From assembly GCA_905250885.1 (NCBI GenBank), contig CAJNOQ010000057.1, positions 23,191-87,190 of the forward strand: DNA of 64,000 bases. The letters are read 5' to 3'. A model generated the notes under the pieces. It was given only the letters and a program-made list of their open reading frames with translations. It did not search any database and was not told the origin of the DNA. Below are positions 1-11,431 of the stretch, piece after piece. Position 1 is the first letter of the stretch; each line of letters opens with the position of its first letter. A program made the translations under genes and the position numbers. This stretch comes from Didymodactylos carnosus. Lineage: Eukaryota > Rotifera > Eurotatoria > Philodinida > Philodinidae.

Positions 1-1950
1 TGCCACGTCGAGAATTAGAGAATGTGGATGCAAAACGTTTATTTATATGAAATTCACCCGATGTTCCTGATGATCTGGATGAAGAATTAATTGATGAACT
101 GTTTGAACTCGATGAATGAGCTGGTGATGTTGAACGACTATTTCTCCCAACACTGAGAAGACTACCATTTCTTTGCTGCAAAATAAAAATAAAATTTAAT
201 GAACAGCGATCATACTGAATGTACAATTACTCTAAGGTACAACAGTTACTATTCACTACTAGCAAGACTCGTAGAAAAGAAGAAAGTAATCCAAAAAAAA
301 CATTTATTACAATTGCAGTACTAAGACTTACTTGTTGATCATTCATTGTCGATAATGAAGTTGATACATGTTTTTGTTTGCCTTGATGAGGGTGGCTATT
401 TGATAATATTTGAGAATTATACCGTCTAATTTTGAGTGGGGGAACGAATAAACTATTGTTATTCGCAGTTGATGTTGTGTCATCAGTATTATCATTGTTT
501 TTAATTAAGAAACTGCGTTTCACATTATCAACAGTCTCAATAGCAGAATGAGCATATAAATATTGTCGTAATACATCTAATAGACTCTTCTGACGACAAA
601 GACGATTATTATCTTGTGTACTACTAACGACTAGTTGAAATTCTTGACTAGCAATTAAATTTAATAAATGAAAATTATTTTCTAAAACGTTTGAATACTT
701 TTTCAAAAAACAATGATAGGATTTATCTGGATAATTTCTATTATCATCATTATTATCATTCTCTTGCTGCTCTTCATCACGTTTTTCATACGACACAAAT
801 GTAGAAAACAATGGATCCAATAAAAGTGGAAAAGTGGTTGTTAATTGTCGATATGAACGACGTGTTACACAACGTTCGTGATAAGATAAACGTTGAAATT
901 TAATCGGTTTATTATGAACGATATTTAATGAGTATTGTTGTTGTTTTCTCTTTTTGACATTATTACTATTACTACTACTACTATTATTATTACTATTATC
1001 GAGAGACATATTTTTACTGTAAAATGTTCCGGCTGATGATTCCGTAAAATTTTTTTTCAATATAACTTTTTTAACACTTTTGTAAAACAATTTACGCTCA
1101 TAACGTGAATATTTATATATATGTAACGGGATTTTACTATTTATTGATATGTTACACGGATGTGAAGTGAGAAGTTCCGTGGTACGGCTAGGATCGGAGG
1201 TATCGTCTACGTCTGAATTGCACATTGGTTGATCAATAATATCATCCAAAAAAATTGATGATAACTGATGATTACGCATGTCTAATAAACGACGACTATG
1301 TTTACAAGAAAATGGAATAGATGGACACCATGAGTTTTCATCATTTCCTGTAAGACTATCAGTTGCTTGATGTTCGTTGTATCGTGGAGATATATGAAAT
1401 GAATTTTGAATTTCTTTCAATGATGAAACATGTGTTTCATCATTAATATCTATCTGAAAATGACTATCGACATCAATGATGATATCTTGATTTTGTAGTA
1501 AATGTTGTTGTGAATCATCCAAGTCACTTAATCGATTTAATTTGAGTGCTGAGAAGAAAAATAAACATCGATTAGAAAATTGTAGACAATGAGACGAAAT
1601 TTATACTTTACCATTTAATAGTTCTAATCCCTTATAATCAACATCGGCACACAAAGAATCGTTCAATACTATTACTGATTGATTAGATGTATTTGGATCT
1701 TTTTTCATTTGCTCAGTACCAAGATCATCATTTAACAATGTTTCAACAACTAATGACTTTTTGCTACAATTTTGACTTTGAAAATGTTGTGTTAATTCAT
1801 ATTTTTGATGAAATTCTTCAAAACAGAAATGACAAATAAATATTTGCTGTGGTGATCCTAAAATCATTAACAAATAAACAAACAAAAAAGATTATTTTTC
1901 TATTAAAAGAATGTCTCCATACCTAACGGTGTGTGACTAACGTTCGACAT
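1..1950 (-). CDS. Zinc-finger protein, unrecognised; 3' end lost at window edge
   Basis: Four exons on the minus strand: 1950-1923, 1857-1612, 1548-332 and 175-1, the last running off the window. The ATG at 1948-1950 opens MSNVSHTPLG, and the phases (1, 1, 0) close at every GT/AG junction, giving about 555 residues. Residues about 16-40 hold a single zinc-finger-like motif: CHFC, 12 residues, H, 5 residues, C (ELTQHFQSQNC). It reads as a C2HC or degenerate C2H2 finger. The rest is basic and low in complexity, with Asn/Ser runs, a KKRKQQQ nuclear-localisation-like stretch and a Ser-rich final visible exon. The middle part (KYSRYERKLFYKSVKKV; QRLSYHERCVTRRSYRQL) looks conserved but I cannot name the family. 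A nuclear, possibly chromatin or transcription role is inference only. The start is only 304 bp from the HAP40 stop, so its promoter is probably in that gap. Confidence 0.7.
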
Positions 1951-2254
1951 ATTTATAAGGGTAATAATAAAGAAGAAACTATAAAAAAACAAGCATAACA
2001 CCGGATGTTTTTTTATATGAATCTAAAATGGAATACATTTATAAAATTCCTTCTATCTGTGCACTCTTGTAACCGAAAAGAAAAGCCTACATTTTACTAC
2101 TAAACGCAGGAAAGTCTCATGCAAAAGCATAAAATCGACAAATTTTTCTAATTGACTGTAGAAGTACAACGTTTCAAAAAATAATAATAATCACGAAAAT
2201 TTTGATAATAAATACAAAAAAAATAAAAAAACAACAGTAGTAAGAAAAAAACGT
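1951..2254. other. Short spacer between HAP40 stop and zinc-finger gene start
   Basis: This 304-bp AT-rich gap must hold the HAP40 3' end and the promoter of the downstream zinc-finger gene, since both are on the minus strand. I see A- and T-runs but no clear AATAAA signal on the minus strand and no TATA box worth calling. Confidence 0.5.
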
Positions 2255-3322
2255 TTACGATGGTCGATAAGTCGAAACATGAAATTGTTGATCAAATTTC
2301 AACGAGTCAATATAATGTCCTTTCATTCCCTGTTTTAATGAATAGAATAAACGTATTTGTATCGAATCTAACGTGTTTAACTTTAAAAAATCTTTTTCCA
2401 ATAATTCAATATTTTCTAGATCATGCGCTTGTACAGCTAATGTTAATGATTGTAAAAGAAAAAATAATTTTTCATCAATAAATGATGTTGGTGGTGTTGT
2501 TTGTTCATATGAATCCCATGTATATTGATTGAGAACTTTAGCATAATCTGAACGTAAACGTTGGGGATGAGGCTTTAAGATTAACAGTAATAACAACCGT
2601 GTGACATCACATTTTCCGAGTAATAAACGATCGCTCGCTCTCAACGTAGATAATTGGGGCACATCTGTTGGTAATTGTTTTACTTCACTTTTGATGGTGG
2701 AAGTGGATGTCTTTGTGGTAGTAGTTGTACTACCCATTAAACGTTCAATTATTTGAGTGCATGTGTTTAACGCTAGTACATGATCATTATTTTCTATCCT
2801 GATATTTAGTAAATGTTGGAGAATAATAATATAAATCATTGTCATATCTTTGAATGAATCTAATGTCATATTATATAAACGTTCTGCTTCATGTTCTCGA
2901 GATAATTTTATAAGAAAATCGGCTATTTGCAATGATATTAAACCGGATAAATAACGTTCATTTTGTTCATGTAAATTTTTTTGTGCCATTTGATATGTAC
3001 TCAATGCTAAAGATAAATTTTCATTATACGATAATGTATTTGATTCAAATGTTTGTAATTCAAGTACAAGAAATAAATGTGCAGCTTCTAATAACGTTTG
3101 TAATTCACTCGTCGATGATTTTAATTCTTGAAAACATTTTGATGCTTGTAGATAGCATAGTGCACTGTATTCTAAACAATTTTCCGATAAAAATTGTTTA
3201 GCTAATGATTGAAAATCATTGGCTGCTTCAGCATACTTTGGACGACGTAACGGAAGTAAACCTTTTTTTAATTTAGCACAAATAGATTTTAGCTTTTCTA
3301 AATGATCAATTGATGGATCCAT
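2255..3322 (-). CDS. F8A1: HAP40 / F8A homologue (40-kDa huntingtin-associated protein)
   Basis: Single-exon gene of 355 codons from ATG 3322 to stop 2255. HAP40 is the alpha-helical, TPR-like partner that clamps between the HEAT domains of huntingtin and is linked to Rab5 on early endosomes; this is family knowledge. The sequence matches the family along its length: an N-terminal KLKKGLLPLRRPKYAEAANDF block (KLKKR..RKPNVAEA in vertebrates), helical repeats with CLEYSALCYLQASKCFQ and LLEAAHLFLV, and a C-terminal block with LLLGKCDVTRLLLLLILKPHP and KVLNQYTWDSYE followed by KLFFLLQSL. A Ser/Thr/Pro-rich linker at about residues 195-225 replaces the Pro-rich linker of human HAP40. Length is close to the 371 residues of human F8A. 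The gene is intronless, as in human, in a window where every other gene is spliced. Confidence 0.93.
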   Translation of the reverse strand: MDPSIDHLEKLKSICAKLKKGLLPLRRPKYAEAANDFQSLAKQFLSENCLEYSALCYLQASKCFQELKSSTSELQTLLEAAHLFLVLELQTFESNTLSYNENLSLALSTYQMAQKNLHEQNERYLSGLISLQIADFLIKLSREHEAERLYNMTLDSFKDMTMIYIIILQHLLNIRIENNDHVLALNTCTQIIERLMGSTTTTTKTSTSTIKSEVKQLPTDVPQLSTLRASDRLLLGKCDVTRLLLLLILKPHPQRLRSDYAKVLNQYTWDSYEQTTPPTSFIDEKLFFLLQSLTLAVQAHDLENIELLEKDFLKLNTLDSIQIRLFYSLKQGMKGHYIDSLKFDQQFHVSTYRPS

Positions 3323-5960
3323 CTAAAAAGAAGAAGAGATCATCGAACAAAGATTGTCAATTTCCCGCAGAGTTGACAGAATACTATAGGCTATCTCTAG
3401 AGTATAATGAGCAACCAATTCAACAGAAAAATAAAAACTTTATAAAATAAGTCTTAACTCAAGGACAAAAATCAAGCAGAAAAAGTGGATCGTTAACCAA
3501 ATCTGAATCATACGTCTCTCTAGTCGGTAAAAATATTTATCTTCTGTGGTTTAGCAATGCTAACTAAGGTCAAATACTTATTTGAGTTTCAAATAACGAA
3601 ATTATGTAGAAAATATCAAAACAAAATGATGCAGAGAATAAAGACAAGTAAAGTAACTGCATTAAAAATGAAAAATATTTCCAAGTTTAACTAAAATAAA
3701 AATTGATTTTATTGTGCACTATACAAAAAAAGTTATGCTAAAAGTATAGAATCATATATTTCTAACCCTGTTTTACCGTACCTAGTGTTCTTTTTACCTA
3801 AACCAAGCAACAGTTCTATTCAGATCTTTTAAAACATTTCTTACGTTTCTCCTTGAACCTTCTATTGGTAAAAAATAAACCTATCACAACAGAAAAGTGA
3901 ATATTAAGTGGTCAGAAATCAAACGATGGCCGTCGTAAGATTTTATAATAAGAGAGAGAGAAAAGGATTTAGTTACATTAATTAGTGTACAATACAATAT
4001 GAATACAAAATGAAAGAATGAATGATTTTATTTATTCACATAAAGTAAGAAATCACCAGAGATTCCCGATCTGTAACGCGGTGACCACTGCCAAGCAGTA
4101 AATAAATAAAAAACAAGATACTAACTGAGAAAGAAGAAAAAGACAAACTATTTAAAAATGAATAAATATAAAATAAACAATAAATAAATAATTAAATATA
4201 TTCCTGCTAATTTGAATTTTATTTATTTAAGTGAGTTCAACCGTATAGAACCGTATTCCTTATTTTTCTCTGCGCCTAGTCGTATTTGAAATAAGTACGG
4301 ACGTGTTCGAAATATGTCTAGGCGTAAATGATGCCAATCTTTGCAGATACCACTATTTTCAAGTACGACTAGAAATAAAATTTTGATGACGCTTCGACTG
4401 ATTTCAACTATGATTGAGTTTTGTTTTATGCCTGTGACAAACGCACTATTCGTTTGTCTTTAAAATAACAAACGGTCGATATTGTGCTTGACTGTTGTCT
4501 ATCTTTGTTTTGTTCAAACAGAGAGAACTCGACGAACGACAGCGATATGTTTTTACTCAAAATATACTATGCTCAATTTCACTGATTTTAGACAAAGAGT
4601 CGCCTAACAAGATAAAATAAACCTGAAATAATACCACTATAGAGAAATAAAAAGCTGCATTAATGGTCTACGGATTTCGGTTGAAAAAATTGATTAACCG
4701 CATGACAAAATTTAACGCTTTCTATCATCATGATCTTGCGTGTACACTTTTAATTGACATGGCATAGTCGCAGTTAGAATAATTCAATGACGGAACAAAC
4801 AGACATGGTGGAAATGAAAACAATTGCAACAACTGAAAACGGAAACAAAGTTATCACACAGACGAACCTGACATATCTAATAATCAAAGTCGAATTAATC
4901 GAAACCATACAAATTTTCTACCATTCATTAATATACATTTACACAAGTCTTGTTTCATCTATTTAACTTTCACATTAATTTTCCGCCTTACCGCAGTAAC
5001 ATCCTTTATTGCAAAATGCCGGTAATCATGGTCTCATTTTATCTCGCAATACTGAAGTAAGAATAAAATAACGAAACAGACGGACACACTACATTTTTTG
5101 ATTGAATTAGACATTTATGATAATTAAAAACCAAACCGTTATTAAGCTTCAGCAAAGAGATGACAAAATATGAGTAATTTCGATGTGAGATAACAATAAT
5201 TGTATATAAATAAGATTAGTTAACAGCCTTTGAATAAGTTGATTTATTTTAGTTCGAAAAATTCAACTTTCCCTCTAGTCGAAGTTTAAAATTTCACTAG
5301 TCAAAGTGCCATTTTCAGACTAGTGGGTATTTTGACTAGTTAGTTTGATTTTTTCAATTTCGACAGGAAAACGAAGTTCATACTAGACGAATAATTTTCA
5401 AAGTTTGTGTTAAACTAATTTTTTCATAGATAATTTAACTTTCTTTTACAAGTATTAATCTGGTGATCCAGATTCTACCTTCGAACCAGATTGAGATTCA
5501 TTAGCTACTTTTTCAAGGCAAGTTTCAATGCCTCAAATTTCGATAAAGTGCTACGTTGTTTTGTTACCGGCAAAGTCGACTAGAGGATGAACTCGCCGAA
5601 TGAAACAATTTATGTAAACTGCGATTACTGTTAAAGTGAAATTTACTGGATGATTTTTTTCTGACTCCTGAATTATTAAAAACCCTGCTGAAAACTACAT
5701 GTCTGTCCGTTCAAAAATCCTTCATTATTAAACGTTGCAGCTGAATTTTTGGTGACTATGTGCCATCCTAAAAGTTGATCACACTTAACGGTGTGGTTAA
5801 TTGTCTGTTAAACACCCATTTATAACCCATTCAATATTTGTTAAATAAACATTTTTAGATCATTGAGGTAATTTTTTGACCGTTTTTATGTATTCAAACT
5901 GAGAACATTTTAATGCCTAAAAGTGATAATTTTATAGCGACTAAAACAAATGTCCATAAG

Positions 5961-6030
5961 CAATAATGGTCTTAAAACGAGCATGCGCCATCATAAAATT
6001 TTTATGATGCTCGTTTTAAGGCCATTATTG
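5961..6030. repeat. 70-bp perfect-stem hairpin
   Basis: The arm starting CAATAATGGTCTTAAAACGA at 5961 is repeated in inverted orientation ending at 6030, with one or two mismatches. An inner inverted pair (CATCATAAAA / TTTTATGATG) extends the stem almost to its centre. It would extrude as a cruciform or fold in RNA. No gene flanks it, and it is probably a tiny fold-back element. Confidence 0.75.
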
Positions 6031-6494
6031 CACAATCAGGCGCTGCTAACAATCCATTGTTTGAACATTTTCCAAAGTCAGCTTTTTATCTGGTTAGTAA
6101 CCTCACAAATTTCAATATTTTTACCACTGGTATCAGTACCAGAAACGGAGGCTACTTCCTCACGACAAGTTTCGATGACTTGTATAATCGAAGAAGAGAA
6201 AAGTTCGAAATTTTCTCAAGAGAGTCAGCGTTTTATTTATATTACTCATAATGGTGAAACAAAAAGGTGAAATCATTGTTTAGTCACAAATGGTTAAGAA
6301 CTAACATTTGCTACGGACATTAATCATAATGCTAGTTTTTTATCTGATATTTTACCTGTTCCAAAACGACATACTAACAGACAGTTAACGACTCATGTGA
6401 ATTTTATTTAAGTGCATACAATTAAATATGTTTTTAGGCCATGATTCACGGTGGAATAAAAGTAAAAGGCAAAAAACCGTGAGACTGTTTTTTT

Positions 6495-6577
6495 ATCAGC
6501 TGTTCAAACTGTAAGAGTATGTGTGCGCCGTTTTAAGAGTTTGTGCCTGCTAGTGGAAGCGGAGGGTACAACGGTGT
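6495..6577. repeat. 83-bp direct repeat, copy A
   Basis: Begins ATCAGCTGTTCAAACTGTAA and ends GGTACAACGGTGT. Copy B at 6979-7061 differs at only three positions, all transitions. The two copies are in the same orientation with starts 484 bp apart. Unique sequence lies between them, so this may be the pair of ends of a small element or a segmental duplication. Confidence 0.85.
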
Positions 6578-6978
6578 ACAGACTGTTTTTTGCCAGTTTT
6601 TAGTCGACTAAAAGTCAATGTTTTCGTTATACAGTTAACAGGCTAGAGATAAGTTATTAAATGTCAATTTCGTTGATCTGGGTTCAACCGATCGGATTGA
6701 AATTTTTATCACTCAGACTCATACGCAAGACCTTATTCCAGGACCAGTTCTATTTGTTGTTTCAACAAACTTTAACGGAAAGTATAAAGCTGCTATGAAG
6801 CGAAGATGAGTATTGTTCTAAAGTTTCACCATTTCATCAACCCTTTCATACATGCAAGAATATTCAGAAAAAATGTTGACATTAATTGAAATACATGCAT
6901 ATAGACGTCTAGCTTAGAAATTGAAAATATCCGACTACTATTCTAAGAGTTACCATAATGGATGTAAGAGCGATATCT

Positions 6979-7061
6979 ATCAGCTGTTCAAACTGTAAGA
7001 GTATGTGTGCGCCATTTTAAGAGTTTGTGCCTGCCAGTGGAAGCGGAGAGTACAACGGTGT
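6979..7061. repeat. 83-bp direct repeat, copy B
   Basis: Second copy of the 6495-6577 repeat, 80 of 83 bases identical, same orientation. Both copies continue differently after ACGGTGT, which marks a sharp repeat boundary. Confidence 0.85.
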
Positions 7062-8780
7062 TGGAAAATCTCCATTTTCAAACCATTTCCCACCTTTAGA
7101 CCTCAAACTTCATCCTTTTATTTTATGATTTTGGTTTTCATAAAAATGATTTATCTATAATGAACACCTTTCTTACTCCAACAAATTTCGTGTATAACTG
7201 CCTGATAGATGTTATAATCAGACCTCTTTTAACAAAAAAAATAAAACGTCAGCTTATTAAAAGTAAACTGTCATTTTATTTTTTTTAAAACAATAAACTT
7301 CTCATCCAAGGTTTGCAGTACCTAAAATAGACTGCGTTTTTTCTTTTAACGCGTAGTTGTTTTGTACAAACATATGACGTTTATTAGTTGTGTTTGATTA
7401 GTAGTAGAGCTTCCTTTTTTTTCTTTCATCATATATATTTTAGTCGTCATAAACACAGTCTGTGATAATATAATCTATCACGTTTTACAACTCTCGAACT
7501 TTTTCTACAAAAAAAAAACTAAACAAAACGGAACAGACACACTCACGTACAAACAAAAAAATATCATCGTATAGTTTGTCATGGTCATGATTGAAATAAA
7601 GAATATACATCACCAAAAACAAAAAAAAGTTCACTGTTTTTCATGATACATAACTAAAGAATAGGCAAAAAACGCGACAATGTGTTTATTTGCAGATAAA
7701 TTAAAATGGAATCTTATTTCTCGAATGTCAGACAACAAATTTATCACTCGGATACAGAAGAAAGACATCACTGTTGTACTCTCTACGGTTCACTATACAC
7801 TTTGATTGTGTTTAACAAAAAAATACGATACCTTAAAAAAAATAGAAGATCACACACGCATATATCTCTTTTAAAACGAAACAGGCAAACAGAATTGATA
7901 AATTTCACTGCTTTCAACATATCCACAAAAACGAACTGAATTTTTGCTTTATTCTAGCCTACAGAAAAATAAATAAATAGATATATATATATTTCTCGCA
8001 TACATAGTATCAAAAAAACAAAAATAAAACAACCAACAATCGTTTTGCTCTGCCAGCAGACTTTTCAGCACGTGCGTCTATTTGTCTATGACTTAGAGAA
8101 GAGATCGCATATAAATAAAGCCAAATAAATATAACAGATATAAACGGAATGATGAATCATCGTGCGAAAGAGAAAGACAGATTTTCTCAGCAAAGCTACT
8201 AAAAAATATAAATATATACAAACAAATAAATATGTATATGTACATAATTACAGAGCGGCTTATCTGAATTTGAGGCTCCAATATATCGCATTGCTTATGG
8301 GAGGGATGTATAGTTCTATATACGTCGAAAGGGTGTGTACTATGGTGTAAAATGAAAAAAAACAGAAACGTCTGGATTGAGAATAGACTGTCTCAAAAGA
8401 AGGCAAATCCACTCTGTTAAAATAAAACCAAATACATCTGCTAGAAAAACGAAAAACGTAAATTTGTAGCAATAACACGTTTAGAAACACACAAACTATC
8501 CTACACTTGGAGAAAGATAGTAATAACTATGATTTAACAGAGAAGAAACTATACACCGGAAGTTTATTCAACTAAAAAATATCACCGGGTTATTAATAAC
8601 TCCAACTTTATATTTGATGTGTTTCAAATCGAACTATCCCGTTGTTGTTCTTGCTGAATATGAAAAAGATTGAAAGAGAGAGAGAGAGAGGCATACTATT
8701 ATACGGCGATAATAACTAGGCTACTAAAGAAGAAAACTGAAGAAAGAATCACCGGTTTCGACTATGATGACTAACTTAAT

Positions 8781-11431
8781 TTAGTGTTTGGTTTTGTGTC
8801 CGATAATTAATTCTCGTTGTTGATGTTGATGAGGATAATTTATTATCGGAACAAATGATGTTTGTTGGGGATTCATAGTAAACTGAGGTGTTGGTGTTGG
8901 AGGTGTTGTTGACAATGGGGGAGTTACGGTTGATGTGAATGGTACTTGTCCATTGTATGGTCGTCGATTAGGATGTGTTGGTTGTTTCATGTGTATACCG
9001 GCATACTTTTGAACGGCCAAAGCTTTATATAAACGATTTAGTTTATAATAATATGGAAAACTTTCAACGTAACCACAATAACCAGAATCCGTACTATCAT
9101 TAGACGCCGTACTATGATGTGAATGCGGTGTATCCGAACGTTCAACTTCTATTGGACTACCATAAGATGGAGAGGATGTATCGATAGTCATCACCGGTGA
9201 TGGTACAGATATTGGCATCGACGAATATGTATGATTTGCACCATTATATTGAACTTGTTGTAGTGAGACATAGGAATTTAAATATTGTTGATTGTTTGGT
9301 GAATAATGTGTGGCTGTGGGTATTGCCGTTGTTTGTGGTGATAGTGTTCGAGGTGGTGTAAATAATGGTAGATTATGATACATTGTTGGCATTGTATATG
9401 GAGAAGATGTACGTTGTGGTGTTGATGAGCCAGAACATGGTTGAGATGAATCGGACGCAGAAGACGATGATGAAGATGACGTGTGTTTTTGATTACTGCT
9501 TGCTGTTGTAGTAATAGTGGGCAGTGTTGCTATGTCACTATTAAATAGTGTATCGAGATCATTTCGAACTAATTCATTGCCTTCATTATCGAATCGAGCA
9601 ACTAACATTTGTTGTCCATCTTTTAAATATGGATGGTTACCAAGTCTATAAATATGAAAAAAAGAAAAATATTATAGATTTATTTCTCAATTATTCCAAA
9701 ACTATTAATCAATTTGAAGTTGCCTGAATCCTTGCTTAAAATTTCAACGTAATCTTTTTTTGCATATGGTCATTACTTTGTATCTCTTATACTTCCGTCA
9801 ATTTCTGATCTTATAGTATAACGTAGTCACTTTTTTTGCACAAACTATAGATATGAAAACTTAACAAAATAATTTATTTTGGTTATCGTCTTCTCTCAAT
9901 TAAAAAAAGGTAGCTTGGAAGTCTGAAAATCATGCTTCCAAACGAAATTTGATATCTAAAAGATGATTTAGACAAGAACTATCTAACACCATGTCGTGTT
10001 CATTATAGACATTAAAAATAACTTCAATTTTTTTGTACTTAAAAAAAAAACAAGTTTTGTTCGTTTTTCTTACGAAAAAATATCTCTTTGCTATAGACTC
10101 CTCTCTTCTTGTTCGATTAAGAGGGTTTTTTTGCTTTTCAAAAATTTTTATTTTAGCCAAAAACATCAGAAATATAAAATGTTATGAAAACACTTTTTTA
10201 GGTAATAATTTAGTAAATCCTTCATTTATTGAACCTGCGATATTTTTAAAAATGTAAAAAGCCATATGTAATATTATGTTTCTTGTATATCTCCTAAAAA
10301 TTCATCTCGAACGGTTCTAAGAACTGATGAGGTCTTATTTTCGAGAAGACATCTCAGATTATGTCGTTGAAAATTTTGGCTCCTTGTACAAAGTGTAGAT
10401 CAAAATGACCTAAAGTAGGAGATAAGTAGTAAAATGCTGAACATTCAAAAGTCATAATTCCATAGAGACAACATTTGAACAGTCAAGATGACCCCTTGTA
10501 TGTCTCTCACGCAATCTGTATGTTTTTAAAAGAAACATAAAAACAAACGGCATGGAAACGCGCATAATATTAGCAACGCATGATGATCCTTCCCCCTACA
10601 CGTATTTTGCGTCGATAAAACGGTGATTACGAAACACTTGCAATGACAGAACAGAAAAAAAAATATGCGTAGAACGAGAAACAAAACAAAAAAATTCCGT
10701 ATGATCGCGTTTTTCCCATCATTAATAGCGTCATATCTTTCTCGTTTTTTATCATTCTACTTTTTCTTCTAGTATAGAAAATACGCAAAAAGAAAGTTCT
10801 TTACTTCTCACGTGCTACGTCATTTGTCATCAATGCACTGACATTTACATAACCGTACCAATCAGAGCTACGCATGTACCATATAAACTGAGATTGCACT
10901 AATCTATCTGTATTAAGTTTGCACAGAGTCCTAGTACAAAATATTTTTGTACGCAAAATGAACCGTTGTCTCTAATGTCGTAAAATGACTAATTGAACTA
11001 TAAGTTAACATTACAACGACTAATTTCACCTACCTGATTGTTACTTCTTTTGGATCTACCCAAATTGTAATATCATGTTGAATTCCAAGTAAAATTGAAT
11101 TGAATGCGGCTTTTTCACATGCTTGAGTAACAATCGGATCACATTCATTTTTTTTCGTAAATACTAATGAACGATATGCTTGTCCACGCATAGGCTTTTC
11201 TAGAAAAAAAACAAATAAACAATAATTAAACTATGTACGCAGATAAAGTTAAGAGCAGTATTATTGGAATAACAAAGGCTACTTACCAATATACCAATGT
11301 CCTTCATATTTTTCCAATAGTGATTTTTCAAGATTTGTCCGAAATTCATTTAAATTCGTTTCTTTAACTTTACCAAAACGTTGTACATAAGAGACGATGA
11401 GATCAAGAGCAGCGTTGATTTCTTGCTTCAT
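8781..11431 (-). CDS. BTG/Tob family antiproliferative protein
   Basis: Three exons: 11431-11287, 11199-11034 and 9645-8781 (phases 1 and 2), 391 residues. BTG/Tob proteins bind the CAF1 (CNOT7/8) deadenylase through their N-terminal domain and restrain proliferation by promoting mRNA decay; this is family knowledge. The start MKQEINAALDLIVSYVQRFG matches the family N-terminus. Box A is YEGHWYIEKPMRGQAYRSL and box B is HDITIWVDPKEVTIRLGNHP, together spanning residues 1 to about 115. The remaining 275 residues are disordered and rich in Ser, Thr, Pro and Gln, with a run of Ser near 165 and several TPP/SP sites, so it resembles Tob in length more than the short BTG1/2. I do not see a clear PAM2 motif of the kind Tob uses to bind PABP. 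The second intron (11033-9646, 1.39 kb) is much longer than the first (87 nt). I cannot tell Tob from BTG with certainty. Confidence 0.92.

Larger units (their letters stand above)
3323..8780. other. 5.4 kb gene-poor spacer
   Basis: AT-rich sequence between HAP40 (upstream side) and the BTG/Tob stop. No ORF here has family-like content or splice support. It holds a GA-rich microsatellite near 3950, an imperfect hairpin at about 4270-4325 (CGCCTAG arms), a cluster of ACTAGT-like words at about 5275-5345, a hairpin at 5961-6030, a tandemly spaced 83-bp direct repeat pair (6495-6577 and 6979-7061), and a (GA)n run near 8675. The small ORFs at 7706-7939 and 8162-8350 look like chance reading frames. 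Confidence 0.6.
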
